Source: Jingweiarchaeum tengchongense
GTDB taxonomy: Archaea; Nanobdellota; Nanobdellia; Jingweiarchaeales; Jingweiarchaeaceae
Length of the DNA: 9,135 nucleotides
Direction: 5' to 3'
NCBI GenBank assembly: GCA_038874075.1
Contig: JAVZDD010000021.1
Span: 1-9,135, forward strand
Part shown: positions 1 to 7,638 of the stretch, piece after piece
Layout of the letters: each line of letters opens with the position of its first letter
Numbering within the stretch: the first letter of the stretch is position 1
Made by a program: the position numbers and the translations under genes
The notes under the pieces: generated by a model
Told to the model about the DNA's origin: nothing
Seen by the model: only the letters and a program-made list of their open reading frames with translations
Databases searched by the model: none

Positions 1-69
1 GATTTCCTTAAATGTTTTTGCCTCTTCGTCTGATGTGTGAAATTTCCATTTACCGTTTAAAGACAACAT
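1..69 (-). CDS. Glycoside hydrolase family 2 enzyme, N-terminal fragment (cut by window edge)
   Basis: Only the first 23 codons are present; reading continues off the left edge. The ATG is at 69-67 and the peptide begins MLSLNGKWKFHTS. The pattern L-N-G-K-W-K-F at the very start of a protein is the usual opening of the sugar-binding jelly-roll domain of GH2 enzymes (beta-galactosidase, beta-mannosidase and beta-glucuronidase relatives). A strong ribosome site (AGGAAGGAG, 78-86) lies 8 bases upstream of the ATG. There is no signal peptide: the protein begins directly with the domain, so it probably acts in the cytoplasm on imported oligosaccharide, unlike the three exported hydrolases before it. 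The gene follows the GH5-like gene by 17 bases, in the same operon. Which beta-glycosidase it is cannot be told from 23 residues. Confidence 0.72.
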   Translation of the reverse strand, partial: MLSLNGKWKFHTSDEEAKTFKEI

Positions 70-77
70 CGTAAAAT

Positions 78-86
78 CTCCTTCCT
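78..86 (-). promoter_or_regulatory. Ribosome binding site of the leaderless GH2 gene
   Basis: The minus strand reads AGGAAGGAG, followed by 8 bases and then ATG at 69-67. The site directly follows the TAG stop of the GH5-like gene. It supports the short edge reading frame as a real gene start. Confidence 0.7.
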
Positions 87-1556
87 CTAATTTGATATTT
101 TATAAATTTTTAGAGCAATATCGTTCAAGTTATCCATATTTAAATTAAGTTCAATCTTATTTTTTTGAGATAGAAGTTTAATTACTTTTAACAAAGTCCC
201 ATCATGAGTATTCCAAAGTTCAACATCATAAGTCCCATTTTCCAGATTTGAGACGATTAAGTCCACTTTTGAAAAATCTATATTTTTAAGATCCTTTGTG
301 CTATTTTTTAAAATCCATAAAATTCTTGCGTTATTGTCACCACACGAAAATGGAATGACATAATTTTTTGCTGTCCCAGATATTGTGATATTATGACTCT
401 CTGGAAATGCTTTAAAATAAAGCCAATCTATTCCAGGTGAGTTGATAAAGTTAGAAATGGCTTTATAAGTATCTAAGCCCGTTATGTTTACAGGAGACAG
501 ATAAGGCCATTTAAGACCTGGGCCACAAGCTCCTGAAGCAAATTCTGCCCACAACATATTATGATGATATTCCTCATTTTCCGTCATAGGTAATGACCAT
601 CCATTTATAGGACCATCTTCAGAGTCAATATAAGGTTTTGAATAATTCATGTTTTCTAAATTTTCTATAACTGCTTGAGATACTTCAATTGCTGGATTGA
701 TTGTGTTTGTCGGATTACTAACAGCTGGTAAATATAGATGAGTTGTAACAAAATCAAGATGCTTATTTTTATAAATTGTCTTACCTAAATTGTTAAACAA
801 AACTGGAGTTGCAGTTGATACAGTTATCAGATGATGTTGACCGAATTTTGAATCTTCATAGTTTTTTATAAAATCAGAAATAGTTTTTATGTACTTACTT
901 ATGGCATCTGTGTTATTACTGCCATACCATAAATCTATCTCATTATTGATTTCCCAAGCAAGTATATGTGAAGTATTTCCCCAATGATCTATAAAAAACT
1001 TGAATCTGAATTCAGTATCCTCTATCGTTTTGGGGGATTCTAAAAACTGTGCGAGAGAATCTATAGGACCTCCATTTTTTATGTTGAAAGGACTTTCAGC
1101 CCAATTTCTTGACATCCAAAATGGATCAAATGGTTCTATTATAAGATAAATATCGTATTTCTTTGCATATTCAAAAATATAATTCCAAACTTTGACTAAA
1201 GATTCATTTACATTACCTAACGGATCTTCAAACAAAGCAGAACCACTTGGATCTGAAGCATCTTCCATGAAAATTCTTAAAGTGTTAACTCCATACATGT
1301 GCCATTCTTTAAAAGTACTTTCAACAGATTCTGGATCACCCCATTTTAATCCTCCTACATCACCTGTCCACAAATTACTAAAATCAGGCCAATCTACGCC
1401 ATAGTTAAAACCTATTGGTATGAAAACTTTGCCGTTTAATTCAAAATAAAAACCGGAAGGACAAATTTTTATAAACTGCTTATTTTCAGAATTTGCAAAT
1501 AGCAAAAGTGAAGCAAATATGAAAATTGTTAGAAAAATTAAATATTTTTTTGTCAA
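87..1556 (-). CDS. Secreted clan GH-A (GH5-like) glycoside hydrolase with C-terminal beta-sandwich
   Basis: Predicted retaining endo- or exo-glycosidase with a (beta/alpha)8 barrel, acting outside the cytoplasmic membrane. The start is taken as TTG at 1556 because AAGGAG lies 8 bases before it; the GTG at 1565 overlaps that site. Numbering from the TTG (489 residues): signal peptide about 1-23 (MTKKYLIFLTIF, ends FANS). The barrel is about 35-370 and carries the clan A pattern: Arg94 (TLRIF), Asn205-Glu206 in WEINNEID as acid/base, His273 and Tyr275 (THLYLP), Glu313 in IDSEDGP as nucleophile, and Trp350 (LKWPYL). Residues about 385-489 look like a small beta-sandwich (it ends ALKIYKI), as in several GH5-like and GH39-like proteins. 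The gene starts 12 bases after the GH2 stop and its SD overlaps that stop (TAAGGAG), so translation is probably coupled. Substrate is unknown; mannan, glucan or another beta-glycan would fit. The exact CAZy family is uncertain. Confidence 0.85.
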   Translation of the reverse strand: MTKKYLIFLTIFIFASLLLFANSENKQFIKICPSGFYFELNGKVFIPIGFNYGVDWPDFSNLWTGDVGGLKWGDPESVESTFKEWHMYGVNTLRIFMEDASDPSGSALFEDPLGNVNESLVKVWNYIFEYAKKYDIYLIIEPFDPFWMSRNWAESPFNIKNGGPIDSLAQFLESPKTIEDTEFRFKFFIDHWGNTSHILAWEINNEIDLWYGSNNTDAISKYIKTISDFIKNYEDSKFGQHHLITVSTATPVLFNNLGKTIYKNKHLDFVTTHLYLPAVSNPTNTINPAIEVSQAVIENLENMNYSKPYIDSEDGPINGWSLPMTENEEYHHNMLWAEFASGACGPGLKWPYLSPVNITGLDTYKAISNFINSPGIDWLYFKAFPESHNITISGTAKNYVIPFSCGDNNARILWILKNSTKDLKNIDFSKVDLIVSNLENGTYDVELWNTHDGTLLKVIKLLSQKNKIELNLNMDNLNDIALKIYKISN

Positions 1557-1564
1557 TTTTATCA

Positions 1565-1570
1565 CTCCTT
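1565..1570 (-). promoter_or_regulatory. Ribosome binding site that decides a TTG start
   Basis: The minus strand reads AAGGAG, then 8 bases, then TTG (1556-1554). The alternative in-frame GTG (1565-1563) shares its first base with the final G of the site, so it is too close to be used. The site also overlaps the TAA stop of the upstream GH2 gene. Confidence 0.65.
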
Positions 1571-3638
1571 AAAATAGAATATTCATAGGTAGCCAATTGT
1601 AAGTTATTGTATTTCCAAATTTATCCAAAGCCTTGACCTTTAAAATATATGATCCAGAAGGCAGTTTAATATTGATATCAAAAAAATTAGATAACCCATA
1701 AGAAACTTCCCTTAACATGAAGTTTCCAGATTTTATAGGAGTAAGGTCATCAGAAGTACTTATAGACCATGACAAATCTATATTTGATAGATCAATATTT
1801 GACGTATGACTAAAAGCTATAGGAATATTTTCGCTTTTGTTTGCCCAGTAAGTTATATGGTTCGGATCTATATTAAATATGATCGCATCTGGAGAATTTA
1901 TTAACTTTATTTGCTCTTTCACATTATCATCAAATTTTGGAGTCCTGTTGTAGTAGTAAAGGCCAGAGATTTCATGTTCAACGTCATAGAGTTCTGTATA
2001 AACAAATCCTGCGATCTTGTACATTCTAAGTTGTCCAACTTCCCATATATAATTTTCTGGAAAGCCACTGCCATCAAACTCACTTACTATTATTGGCTCA
2101 TTCTCATATCGATACCCGTTAGCCATTAATGCTTCAGAAACATTAGAAGTGTTAAAGGATACATTTGTTCCAGCTTTTACATTTGAAATTATAGAAAGTG
2201 CATTATCCCAACTATTAAAAGAAGGCTCATACAAGTGAACATCCGTTATATCAGTTTTAACATGATCCCATCCAGAATTATCAATTATAAGTCTTGAATG
2301 ATCATAATTTTTAACTTTAGCATAAATGTTAGAGATATAATTTTGTTCTTTTTTGTTGTTAAGTAAATCCCAAATTCCCCAATTTTCGTTAAACAATGTC
2401 CAAATTATAATAGAAGGATGATTGTAGTCCCTTTTAATCATTGAAAATAATGTATACTCAAACCTTTCTTTGGAAGTAATATCGTAATTTGTAAAAGAAG
2501 GTACTTCTTCCCAAATATACATTCCTAAAACATCAGCCCAAAATAAAAATCTTGGATTTTCTATTTTTTCGTGAATTTCTAGGCCATTAAAATTTAACTG
2601 TTTGGCTAATTCTATATCTGTTTTAAAATCTGAAGTTGAAGGTGGCGTATATACCCCCTTAGGCCAATAACCTTGTGCAAGAGCCATTTTAAGAAACGTA
2701 GGTTTATCATTGATCAGAATAAGTCCATTTTTTGTTTGAATAGTTCTAAATCCAAAGTATGTATAAACTTCGTCCAAAGTTTTTTCTGGATCCATAAGTT
2801 TAATATCAACAAAATATAAGTAAGGATGATTAGTATCCCAAAATTGAGGCTCTTTTATGTCAAAGGAAATGACGTCAGTACTTTCGTAACTTTTATTTAC
2901 GACAATTGATCCCAAAGGGTTAATGACTTTAACAGAAATATTTTTAACAACTTTTTCATTGAAAATATTCAAATTCAGATCGACTTTTCCATTATTAGAG
3001 GGATAAATTTTTACAGATTTTATGTATGATCTATCATAAAATTCAAGCCAGACATCTTGCCATATACCGCAACTTCTTTTGAAAGAAACGTTTGACCATG
3101 GATCAGGAGGATCATCTTCTTGCTTTCCATGAGGAATTTCTTGAAGATTTTTTGGCATAAAAGCTCTAACAATTAGCGTATTAGTTCCATTGTTAACAAA
3201 ATTTGATATATCAAATCTAAACGGAGTATATCCTCCTTCATGTTTACCTACATATTTCCCATTTATCCAAACCATAGTTGAGTAATTGACAGCCCCAAAA
3301 TTTAAAAGAACTCCCGATTTTGTATTTACATTAAAGTGAGTGGCATACCATCCTATTTCAACATAATCTCCGGTTCCAATTTCAGATAATTCTGAATTCC
3401 AAGGAAAAGGCAATTTTATAACTTTGCTGAAGTGATTTTCATCGAACCAATGTTCTTCTAATCCAACATCGTTTTTATCAAACTGGAACGTCCATTTGTT
3501 GTGAGTTAAGTTTAACATAGATGGCCTTGAAAATATTGGATCTGGAAATCTTCGCAAGCTTAGAACAAAATTCATTCCAAACACTAAAGAAAAACTTGTT
3601 AAAAGCACTATAATTATCAAAATTGATGATCTATGCAT
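1569..3638 (-). CDS. Secreted glycoside hydrolase family 2 enzyme
   Basis: Retaining exo-acting beta-glycosidase of the LacZ/beta-glucuronidase-type family, 689 residues. An N-terminal signal sequence (about 1-21, hydrophobic IIIVLLTSFSLVF) implies export, which is unusual for a classic LacZ but common in polysaccharide-use loci. Domains: jelly-roll sugar-binding domain about 40-200 (HNKWTFQFD, GWYATHF, VWINGKYVGKHEGGYTPF, CGIWQDVWLEF); Ig-like domain about 205-298 ending YFGFRTI; TIM barrel about 300-580; extra beta-sandwich about 585-689. The acid/base is Glu418 in TLFNENWG and the nucleophile is Glu520 in IVSEFDGSG. The stretch ALAQGYWPKGVYTPPS to FLFWADVLGMYIWEE (319-378) resembles a subgroup of GH2 proteins of unsettled substrate. 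From memory, that subgroup usually reads R-K-H-Q-K where this protein has E-I-H-E-K (354-358). The ATG has AAGGG about 10 bases upstream, and the gene begins 20 bases after the previous stop. Substrate not determined. Confidence 0.9.
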   Translation of the reverse strand: MHRSSILIIIVLLTSFSLVFGMNFVLSLRRFPDPIFSRPSMLNLTHNKWTFQFDKNDVGLEEHWFDENHFSKVIKLPFPWNSELSEIGTGDYVEIGWYATHFNVNTKSGVLLNFGAVNYSTMVWINGKYVGKHEGGYTPFRFDISNFVNNGTNTLIVRAFMPKNLQEIPHGKQEDDPPDPWSNVSFKRSCGIWQDVWLEFYDRSYIKSVKIYPSNNGKVDLNLNIFNEKVVKNISVKVINPLGSIVVNKSYESTDVISFDIKEPQFWDTNHPYLYFVDIKLMDPEKTLDEVYTYFGFRTIQTKNGLILINDKPTFLKMALAQGYWPKGVYTPPSTSDFKTDIELAKQLNFNGLEIHEKIENPRFLFWADVLGMYIWEEVPSFTNYDITSKERFEYTLFSMIKRDYNHPSIIIWTLFNENWGIWDLLNNKKEQNYISNIYAKVKNYDHSRLIIDNSGWDHVKTDITDVHLYEPSFNSWDNALSIISNVKAGTNVSFNTSNVSEALMANGYRYENEPIIVSEFDGSGFPENYIWEVGQLRMYKIAGFVYTELYDVEHEISGLYYYNRTPKFDDNVKEQIKLINSPDAIIFNIDPNHITYWANKSENIPIAFSHTSNIDLSNIDLSWSISTSDDLTPIKSGNFMLREVSYGLSNFFDINIKLPSGSYILKVKALDKFGNTITYNWLPMNILF

Positions 3639-3658
3639 TTTTAATTTTCCCTTCTCTC

Positions 3659-5797
3659 TTACTCAAGTGGTTCTAAAAGAAAATAGGATTTTGGCAATGG
3701 TGCCCAGTTTTCAGTTATTTTTGTGGCACTACTAACCCAATAATCCCAAATTTCTTTATTGGTTAACATGGTTATGAAAGCAGCTCCAACTACTGGCCTT
3801 GCAAACATGCCCGCTTGATACCCGCTTTGAGTCCAGTAAAAATCTGCCATTGGTACTTTGTTAGGAGTTTCATTTAAAAATTTATACACAAGATTGATAA
3901 GAGTATGGAAATAAGTAGTTTGAGGTTTAAGTGATGCAGTCCAAATAGTCCAATCTGTTTTTGTGTATAACTGTCTTGAATCAAGTGGTAGACCAAAATT
4001 TTGTAGTTTGGTCATATAATAATTTGCTTCTGTATTGATTACAGTTGCTGAAAATAGATTTAAGTTGAGAATTTTATCCCATACAAGATTATATTTTTGA
4101 CTCCAGGTATCTTCAGATGATTCGAAACCAAGTAAGTAATGACTTTCATCACTACTTATATCTTTTTTTGTCCAATTATTTGCCCATTCTTTTGCTATTT
4201 TCATATATTTTTGTGCATCTTTTTGTTTACCAATTATTTGGCACATTTGAGCGTAAGCACCTATTGCTTCTATAGATTTTATTGATAAATTGGCATTATG
4301 TGGCATTGGGCCGGCAAAATCATCTGTGCTCAGTTGATTTCCGGGATCAAAACCATTTTTCAAAAGATAGTCAGCCCATTTTGTTAGTAAAGGCCAATAT
4401 CTTGATGCAAAATTAGCATTACCTTCAGATTGAGTAATAGCATCCATCATGATTAGCATATTTCCTGTTTCTTCCACTGGCATTTGCTCTCCGATATCAC
4501 CTAGTTTGCTAAAATGACCTAGCACATTTGGATACGTTCCTAAATCATGCGGAGCAAAATTATTATTCCATAAAGGGCTTTCAGAATAATCAAGAATTGG
4601 TATGAGCATTCCTTTTAATAAATCAGGGTTGAATAACAGAAAAATGGGACTTGTTGGGTAAATAACGTCTACTGTTGAGATATCCCCATTGCTTGTATTT
4701 TCTTTGGTAAATAAAAGAGGTTGACCATTAGAATCTTTTGCTATTCCAATACCTGCTAACGCTTGTCTGTAAGCTAAAGCACATATTTGTGCATATTCTT
4801 CACCACCTACTTGTGCACAATCGTAGGAAACTTTATGATCAAAATTATTAGATTCATTATAAATTTCACTGTATTTATTAACTGCATCTACAAATAAATT
4901 ATCTATACTTGAATACCAATGCATCCAGTAAGGACGTAGATATGTACCAAAATAATTTACAGTATATCTTTCATTCAAACCAACGATTACATATTTTGAA
5001 ACATTTTCAGACTTTACTTCACCTAAATTAAACACAACAGCCTCAACAGGCTCCCCACCATCGACTGCTTCTGATTTTGCAGTACTTCCAGAAGGTAAAC
5101 TACCGCTTATTATGAATGCTTGTTGACAATTATTATTGTCATTAATAGTGCTTGTAGATTGGCTTGATAGAGTAACTGTGTAAATATATCCCCAGTTAAT
5201 TCTTACCCTGTCTCCTGCCAAACCCAAAATATCTTGAGTGCTCGCTCCTGTTTTTAATATTGTTAAATTTTTAACTTCTTTCTTTATCCAGTTTACTTTT
5301 TCACTGGATTCATTAACAGCCAATTGAGAACTCGTACTATAATATATTTGCACTTTGTGAGGATGATCGTCGATTGAATGTACATTCCATGTGATATAAG
5401 TAATCGGCCAACTAAATATTTCTAAATTTGAAGGTAGTCGCGGAGAAAGGAAAGATATTTTAACTGATATTCCATCCCCTTCAAAATTGTAAATACTCTC
5501 TAAAAATGATACTTCAAGACTTTTTTGCTTTAGAGCAGGTAAATTGTTTGGTTGATCTCCCATTAATCTATATGTTTTTCCGTCAATTCGTATCAAACTA
5601 ACTAAACTTTGCTCAGTACCTGTCCAATGAACAGTTGAATGATTTGCCAAATATGTTCCTTCCGACCAAACGCTGAAATAAGGATCAAACGTTATCAAAG
5701 GGACGGCGGGAGGACGAAAAACACTTTCTTTCTCCATAATAGGTGAATTTTGAGAAGTAAGAATAAGCATGATAATTAAAAGAACAGAAAATATCAA
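3659..5797 (-). CDS. Secreted glutaminase A-like protein (DUF4964/DUF5127/DUF4965/DUF1793), probable glycosidase-type enzyme
   Basis: Large exported protein, 712 residues from TTG 5797. Hydrophobic leader about 1-15, then RPPAVPLITFDPYFSVWS (28-45) and HWTG (57-60), the DUF4964-type opening. IRIDGKTYRLMG (69-80) starts a beta-rich DUF5127 region to about 290. An alpha-helical region follows: AQVGGEEYAQICALAYRQA (328-346), VEETGNM (441-447), TDDFAGPMPHNANLSIK (491-507) and DWTIW (615-619). The DUF1793-like end is ADFYWTQSGY and FARPVVGAAF (651-674). Fungal relatives are called glutaminase A, but the helical part belongs to the six-hairpin (alpha/alpha)6 fold seen in many glycosidases, and here it sits between sugar permeases and two glycosidases. 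I infer action on a glycan; the acidic residues of VEETGNM and TDDFAG are candidate catalytic residues. It starts 41 bases after the permease gene. The start is uncertain: there is no ATG or GTG near, and an ATT at 5812 would give a better signal peptide (IGKTFLIFSVLL). Confidence 0.85.
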   Translation of the reverse strand: MIFSVLLIIMLILTSQNSPIMEKESVFRPPAVPLITFDPYFSVWSEGTYLANHSTVHWTGTEQSLVSLIRIDGKTYRLMGDQPNNLPALKQKSLEVSFLESIYNFEGDGISVKISFLSPRLPSNLEIFSWPITYITWNVHSIDDHPHKVQIYYSTSSQLAVNESSEKVNWIKKEVKNLTILKTGASTQDILGLAGDRVRINWGYIYTVTLSSQSTSTINDNNNCQQAFIISGSLPSGSTAKSEAVDGGEPVEAVVFNLGEVKSENVSKYVIVGLNERYTVNYFGTYLRPYWMHWYSSIDNLFVDAVNKYSEIYNESNNFDHKVSYDCAQVGGEEYAQICALAYRQALAGIGIAKDSNGQPLLFTKENTSNGDISTVDVIYPTSPIFLLFNPDLLKGMLIPILDYSESPLWNNNFAPHDLGTYPNVLGHFSKLGDIGEQMPVEETGNMLIMMDAITQSEGNANFASRYWPLLTKWADYLLKNGFDPGNQLSTDDFAGPMPHNANLSIKSIEAIGAYAQMCQIIGKQKDAQKYMKIAKEWANNWTKKDISSDESHYLLGFESSEDTWSQKYNLVWDKILNLNLFSATVINTEANYYMTKLQNFGLPLDSRQLYTKTDWTIWTASLKPQTTYFHTLINLVYKFLNETPNKVPMADFYWTQSGYQAGMFARPVVGAAFITMLTNKEIWDYWVSSATKITENWAPLPKSYFLLEPLE

Positions 5798-5823
5798 GAA
5801 TGTTTTCCCAATCGCTTGTAATG

Positions 5824-5833
5824 CCCCCTTTCC
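5824..5833 (-). promoter_or_regulatory. Purine-rich Shine-Dalgarno-like stretch before the glutaminase A-like gene
   Basis: The minus strand reads GGAAAGGGGG in the 41-base gap after the second permease. It lies 11 bases before an in-frame ATT (5812) and 26 bases before the in-frame TTG (5797). The spacing fits the ATT, although slightly long, and does not fit the TTG. The sequence is clear; its assignment to a start is not. Confidence 0.45.
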
Positions 5834-5838
5834 AAATT

Positions 5839-6660
5839 TTATTTTAGTCCAGATTGTAAAGATAGACCACTGACTATATATTTTTGAATTATGAAAAATA
5901 TTAAGTAAAGAGGTAATCCCGCTATAATACTTGAAGTAGCCATAATTGTAACGTAGTTAGGAACATTAACTGATGTTATAGAAGTCAAACCAGCGGTTAA
6001 AGTATAAAGCATAGGATTTTGAGTTGCTACGATAGGCCAAAGAAGATTATTCCATGACCCTAAAAAAGTAAAAATTGCAACTGTAGTAATGCCAGGTATT
6101 GAATTTGGAAATATTACATTGAAAGCTATCTTAAATGAATTAGCGCCATCTATTCTTGCACTTTCTTCTAATTCTTTTGGAATCGATAAGAGATAATTTC
6201 TCAACAGAAAAACTCCAAAAGGGGATACAAACTGTGGAAGTATTATGCCCCAATATGTATTAACAAGACCCAGTTTATTTATAAAATCATAAAGAGGCAC
6301 AAGTAAAACCGTAAAAGGAATCATAAGACCAGCTATTATTATAAAATAAACAAACTTGTTTCCAAAAAATTTCATTCTTGCTAAAGGATATGCAGCTAAA
6401 AAATCTATCATTGTGACAACAACTGTCACAGATAAAGAAACAATAAAACTATTTAAATACCATATTTCTATTGGTACTCTAGATATTGTATTTTCATAGT
6501 TAAATGTTGTTATTCCATCTAATGGTAATAATAAGTTAGGATTCCTATAAAACGCGGCAACAGATCTTAAAGAAGTTGATATTGGCCACAATAAAGGAAC
6601 AAGCCACACAAGCCCAATAAAAACAATTAATGCGATCAAAAGTATATTTTTGTTTCTCAT
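5839..6660 (-). CDS. ABC sugar transporter inner-membrane permease, MalG/UgpE type
   Basis: One half of the membrane channel of a carbohydrate uptake ABC importer (binding-protein-dependent transport family, CUT1 type). It is 273 residues, normal for the family. About six hydrophobic segments are visible, roughly 5-28, 70-93, 104-124, 134-153, 188-210 and 236-258. The ATPase-docking loop is ELEESARIDGANSF (163-176), the EAA-type motif of MalG proteins with E-S-A in place of E-A-A, followed by FPNSIPG (184-190). GSWNNLLWPIV (201-211) is also typical of MalG relatives. The ATG follows the TAA stop of the MalF-type gene with no intervening base; the ribosome site (AGAGG, 8 bases before) lies inside the upstream gene, so translation is probably coupled. 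The sugar cannot be read from the sequence. Confidence 0.95.
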   Translation of the reverse strand: MRNKNILLIALIVFIGLVWLVPLLWPISTSLRSVAAFYRNPNLLLPLDGITTFNYENTISRVPIEIWYLNSFIVSLSVTVVVTMIDFLAAYPLARMKFFGNKFVYFIIIAGLMIPFTVLLVPLYDFINKLGLVNTYWGIILPQFVSPFGVFLLRNYLLSIPKELEESARIDGANSFKIAFNVIFPNSIPGITTVAIFTFLGSWNNLLWPIVATQNPMLYTLTAGLTSITSVNVPNYVTIMATSSIIAGLPLYLIFFIIQKYIVSGLSLQSGLK

Positions 6661-7545
6661 TTACCATTCCTCTTTTCTCCTTGAAATAACAAATAGTTCT
6701 ATAAAAGAAACAGCTAACATCATTAAAAATAAAATAACGGAGGCAGCAGATGCGAATCCTATATTTGTGGTTAAGTATCCATAAATATACATTAATGGAG
6801 TTGCTGTCGTATTGAATGGCCCTCCTCCTGTTATTGTATATGGTTGACCAAACAATTGAAACGATGCTATTGTTTGTAAAATTATTACAACTATTATTAA
6901 AGGTCTTAATAGTGGCAAAGTTATGCTAAAGAATGTTCTTACATCTGAGGCTCCATCTAACTTAGCAGCTTCATAATACTCAGACGGAATTGACTGTAAC
7001 CCAGCTAGGAATATTATTACATTTGAACCAAGTGTCCACCATAAAGTAGCCATTATTATAAGCCACATTGCAAAGGAAGGGTTATTCAATACCTGCACAT
7101 TTTTGCCAATTATAAAACTTATCAAATTATTTCCTGGACCAGACGTAAATAATAATTGCCATATAATTCCTATTACACTTACAGACAAAACTAATGGGGC
7201 AATAACAAAAGATCTCATTATATAAGTAAGTATACCTTTTCTGTTAAAAATGTTTGCTATTATTAGTGAAAGAAAAGTATAAATAAGAACAGTTGCTACT
7301 GTAAAGTATAATATATTAAAGATATCTTGAATAAAAACAGGATCAGTTAAAACTCCTATGTAATTGCTAAAACCTGCAAAATTGTATCCAGAGAAAAAAG
7401 TTTTGTGAAAAAAACTCAATTGAATCCCTCTTACTAATGGATAAACCATGAAAGTAGCGTACACAACAATAAAAGGTGATAAATATAACCATGCCACCAT
7501 GTTATGCTTCAAATTTGCAATTTTTTTACTTTTAACAGGAAACAT
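6661..7545 (-). CDS. ABC sugar transporter inner-membrane permease, MalF/UgpA type
   Basis: Partner channel subunit of the same CUT1 importer, 294 residues. Hydrophobic segments are roughly 17-37, 78-100, 110-133, 158-181, 213-233 and 264-287. The docking loop is EYYEAAKLDGASD (189-201) with the intact E-A-A---G signature and following TLPLLRP (209-215). FGQPYTITGGGPFNTT (232-247) is the usual late motif of MalF-type permeases. There is no large periplasmic P2 loop as in E. coli MalF, so it resembles UgpA and the shorter permeases of Gram-positive and Thermotogota systems. The ATG is preceded by AAAGGAG at 11-12 bases, a rather long spacing. It follows a terminator-like stem-loop, so its expression is probably lower than that of the binding protein. 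Its stop codon directly abuts the next ATG. Confidence 0.95.
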   Translation of the reverse strand: MFPVKSKKIANLKHNMVAWLYLSPFIVVYATFMVYPLVRGIQLSFFHKTFFSGYNFAGFSNYIGVLTDPVFIQDIFNILYFTVATVLIYTFLSLIIANIFNRKGILTYIMRSFVIAPLVLSVSVIGIIWQLLFTSGPGNNLISFIIGKNVQVLNNPSFAMWLIIMATLWWTLGSNVIIFLAGLQSIPSEYYEAAKLDGASDVRTFFSITLPLLRPLIIVVIILQTIASFQLFGQPYTITGGGPFNTTATPLMYIYGYLTTNIGFASAASVILFLMMLAVSFIELFVISRRKEEW

Positions 7546-7594
7546 TTCTATCTGAATCTCCTTTCACTTTTACGTTATTTTTATCAAAAAAATA

Positions 7595-7638
7595 GCAGAA
7601 GGTACTTATAGTTCTTCTTAGAATTTTGTACCTTCTGC
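7595..7638 (-). terminator. Intercistronic stem-loop with T-tract, leaky terminator or mRNA stabiliser
   Basis: A perfect 11-base inverted repeat (GCAGAAGGTAC at 7595-7605 with GTACCTTCTGC at 7628-7638) encloses a 22-base loop that holds a small nested TTCT/AGAA pair (7612-7623). On the minus strand the stem is followed within two bases by seven T residues (7592-7586). The shape is that of an intrinsic terminator with a long loop, 10 bases past the binding-protein stop. Because the permease genes follow without an obvious promoter, I infer partial read-through, giving more binding protein than permease. Protection of the upstream mRNA 3' end, as between malE and malF, would serve the same end. 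Confidence 0.75.

Noticed and set aside
1192..1404. 70-codon open frame on the plus strand
   Set aside because: It lies wholly inside the GH5-like gene on the opposite strand, has no family resemblance, and covers conserved codons of that enzyme including Arg94.
1740..1810. Near-repeat encoding SNIDLSNIDLS in the GH2 C-terminal sandwich
   Set aside because: It is a five-residue local duplication on adjacent strands, too small to suggest a repeat domain or mobile sequence.
1911..2129. 72-codon open frame on the plus strand
   Set aside because: It is antisense to the GH2 gene across its nucleophile region, with no recognisable domain.
5125..5140. Short inverted repeat gacaat/attgtc with a four-base loop
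   Set aside because: It is inside the glutaminase A-like coding region, with a 6-base AT-rich stem in an Asn/Asp-rich stretch; chance is enough to explain it.
7546..7585. Possible promoter between the stem-loop and the MalF-type permease
   Set aside because: A TTGATA-like -35 is visible on the minus strand, but no -10 element follows at 16-18 bases.
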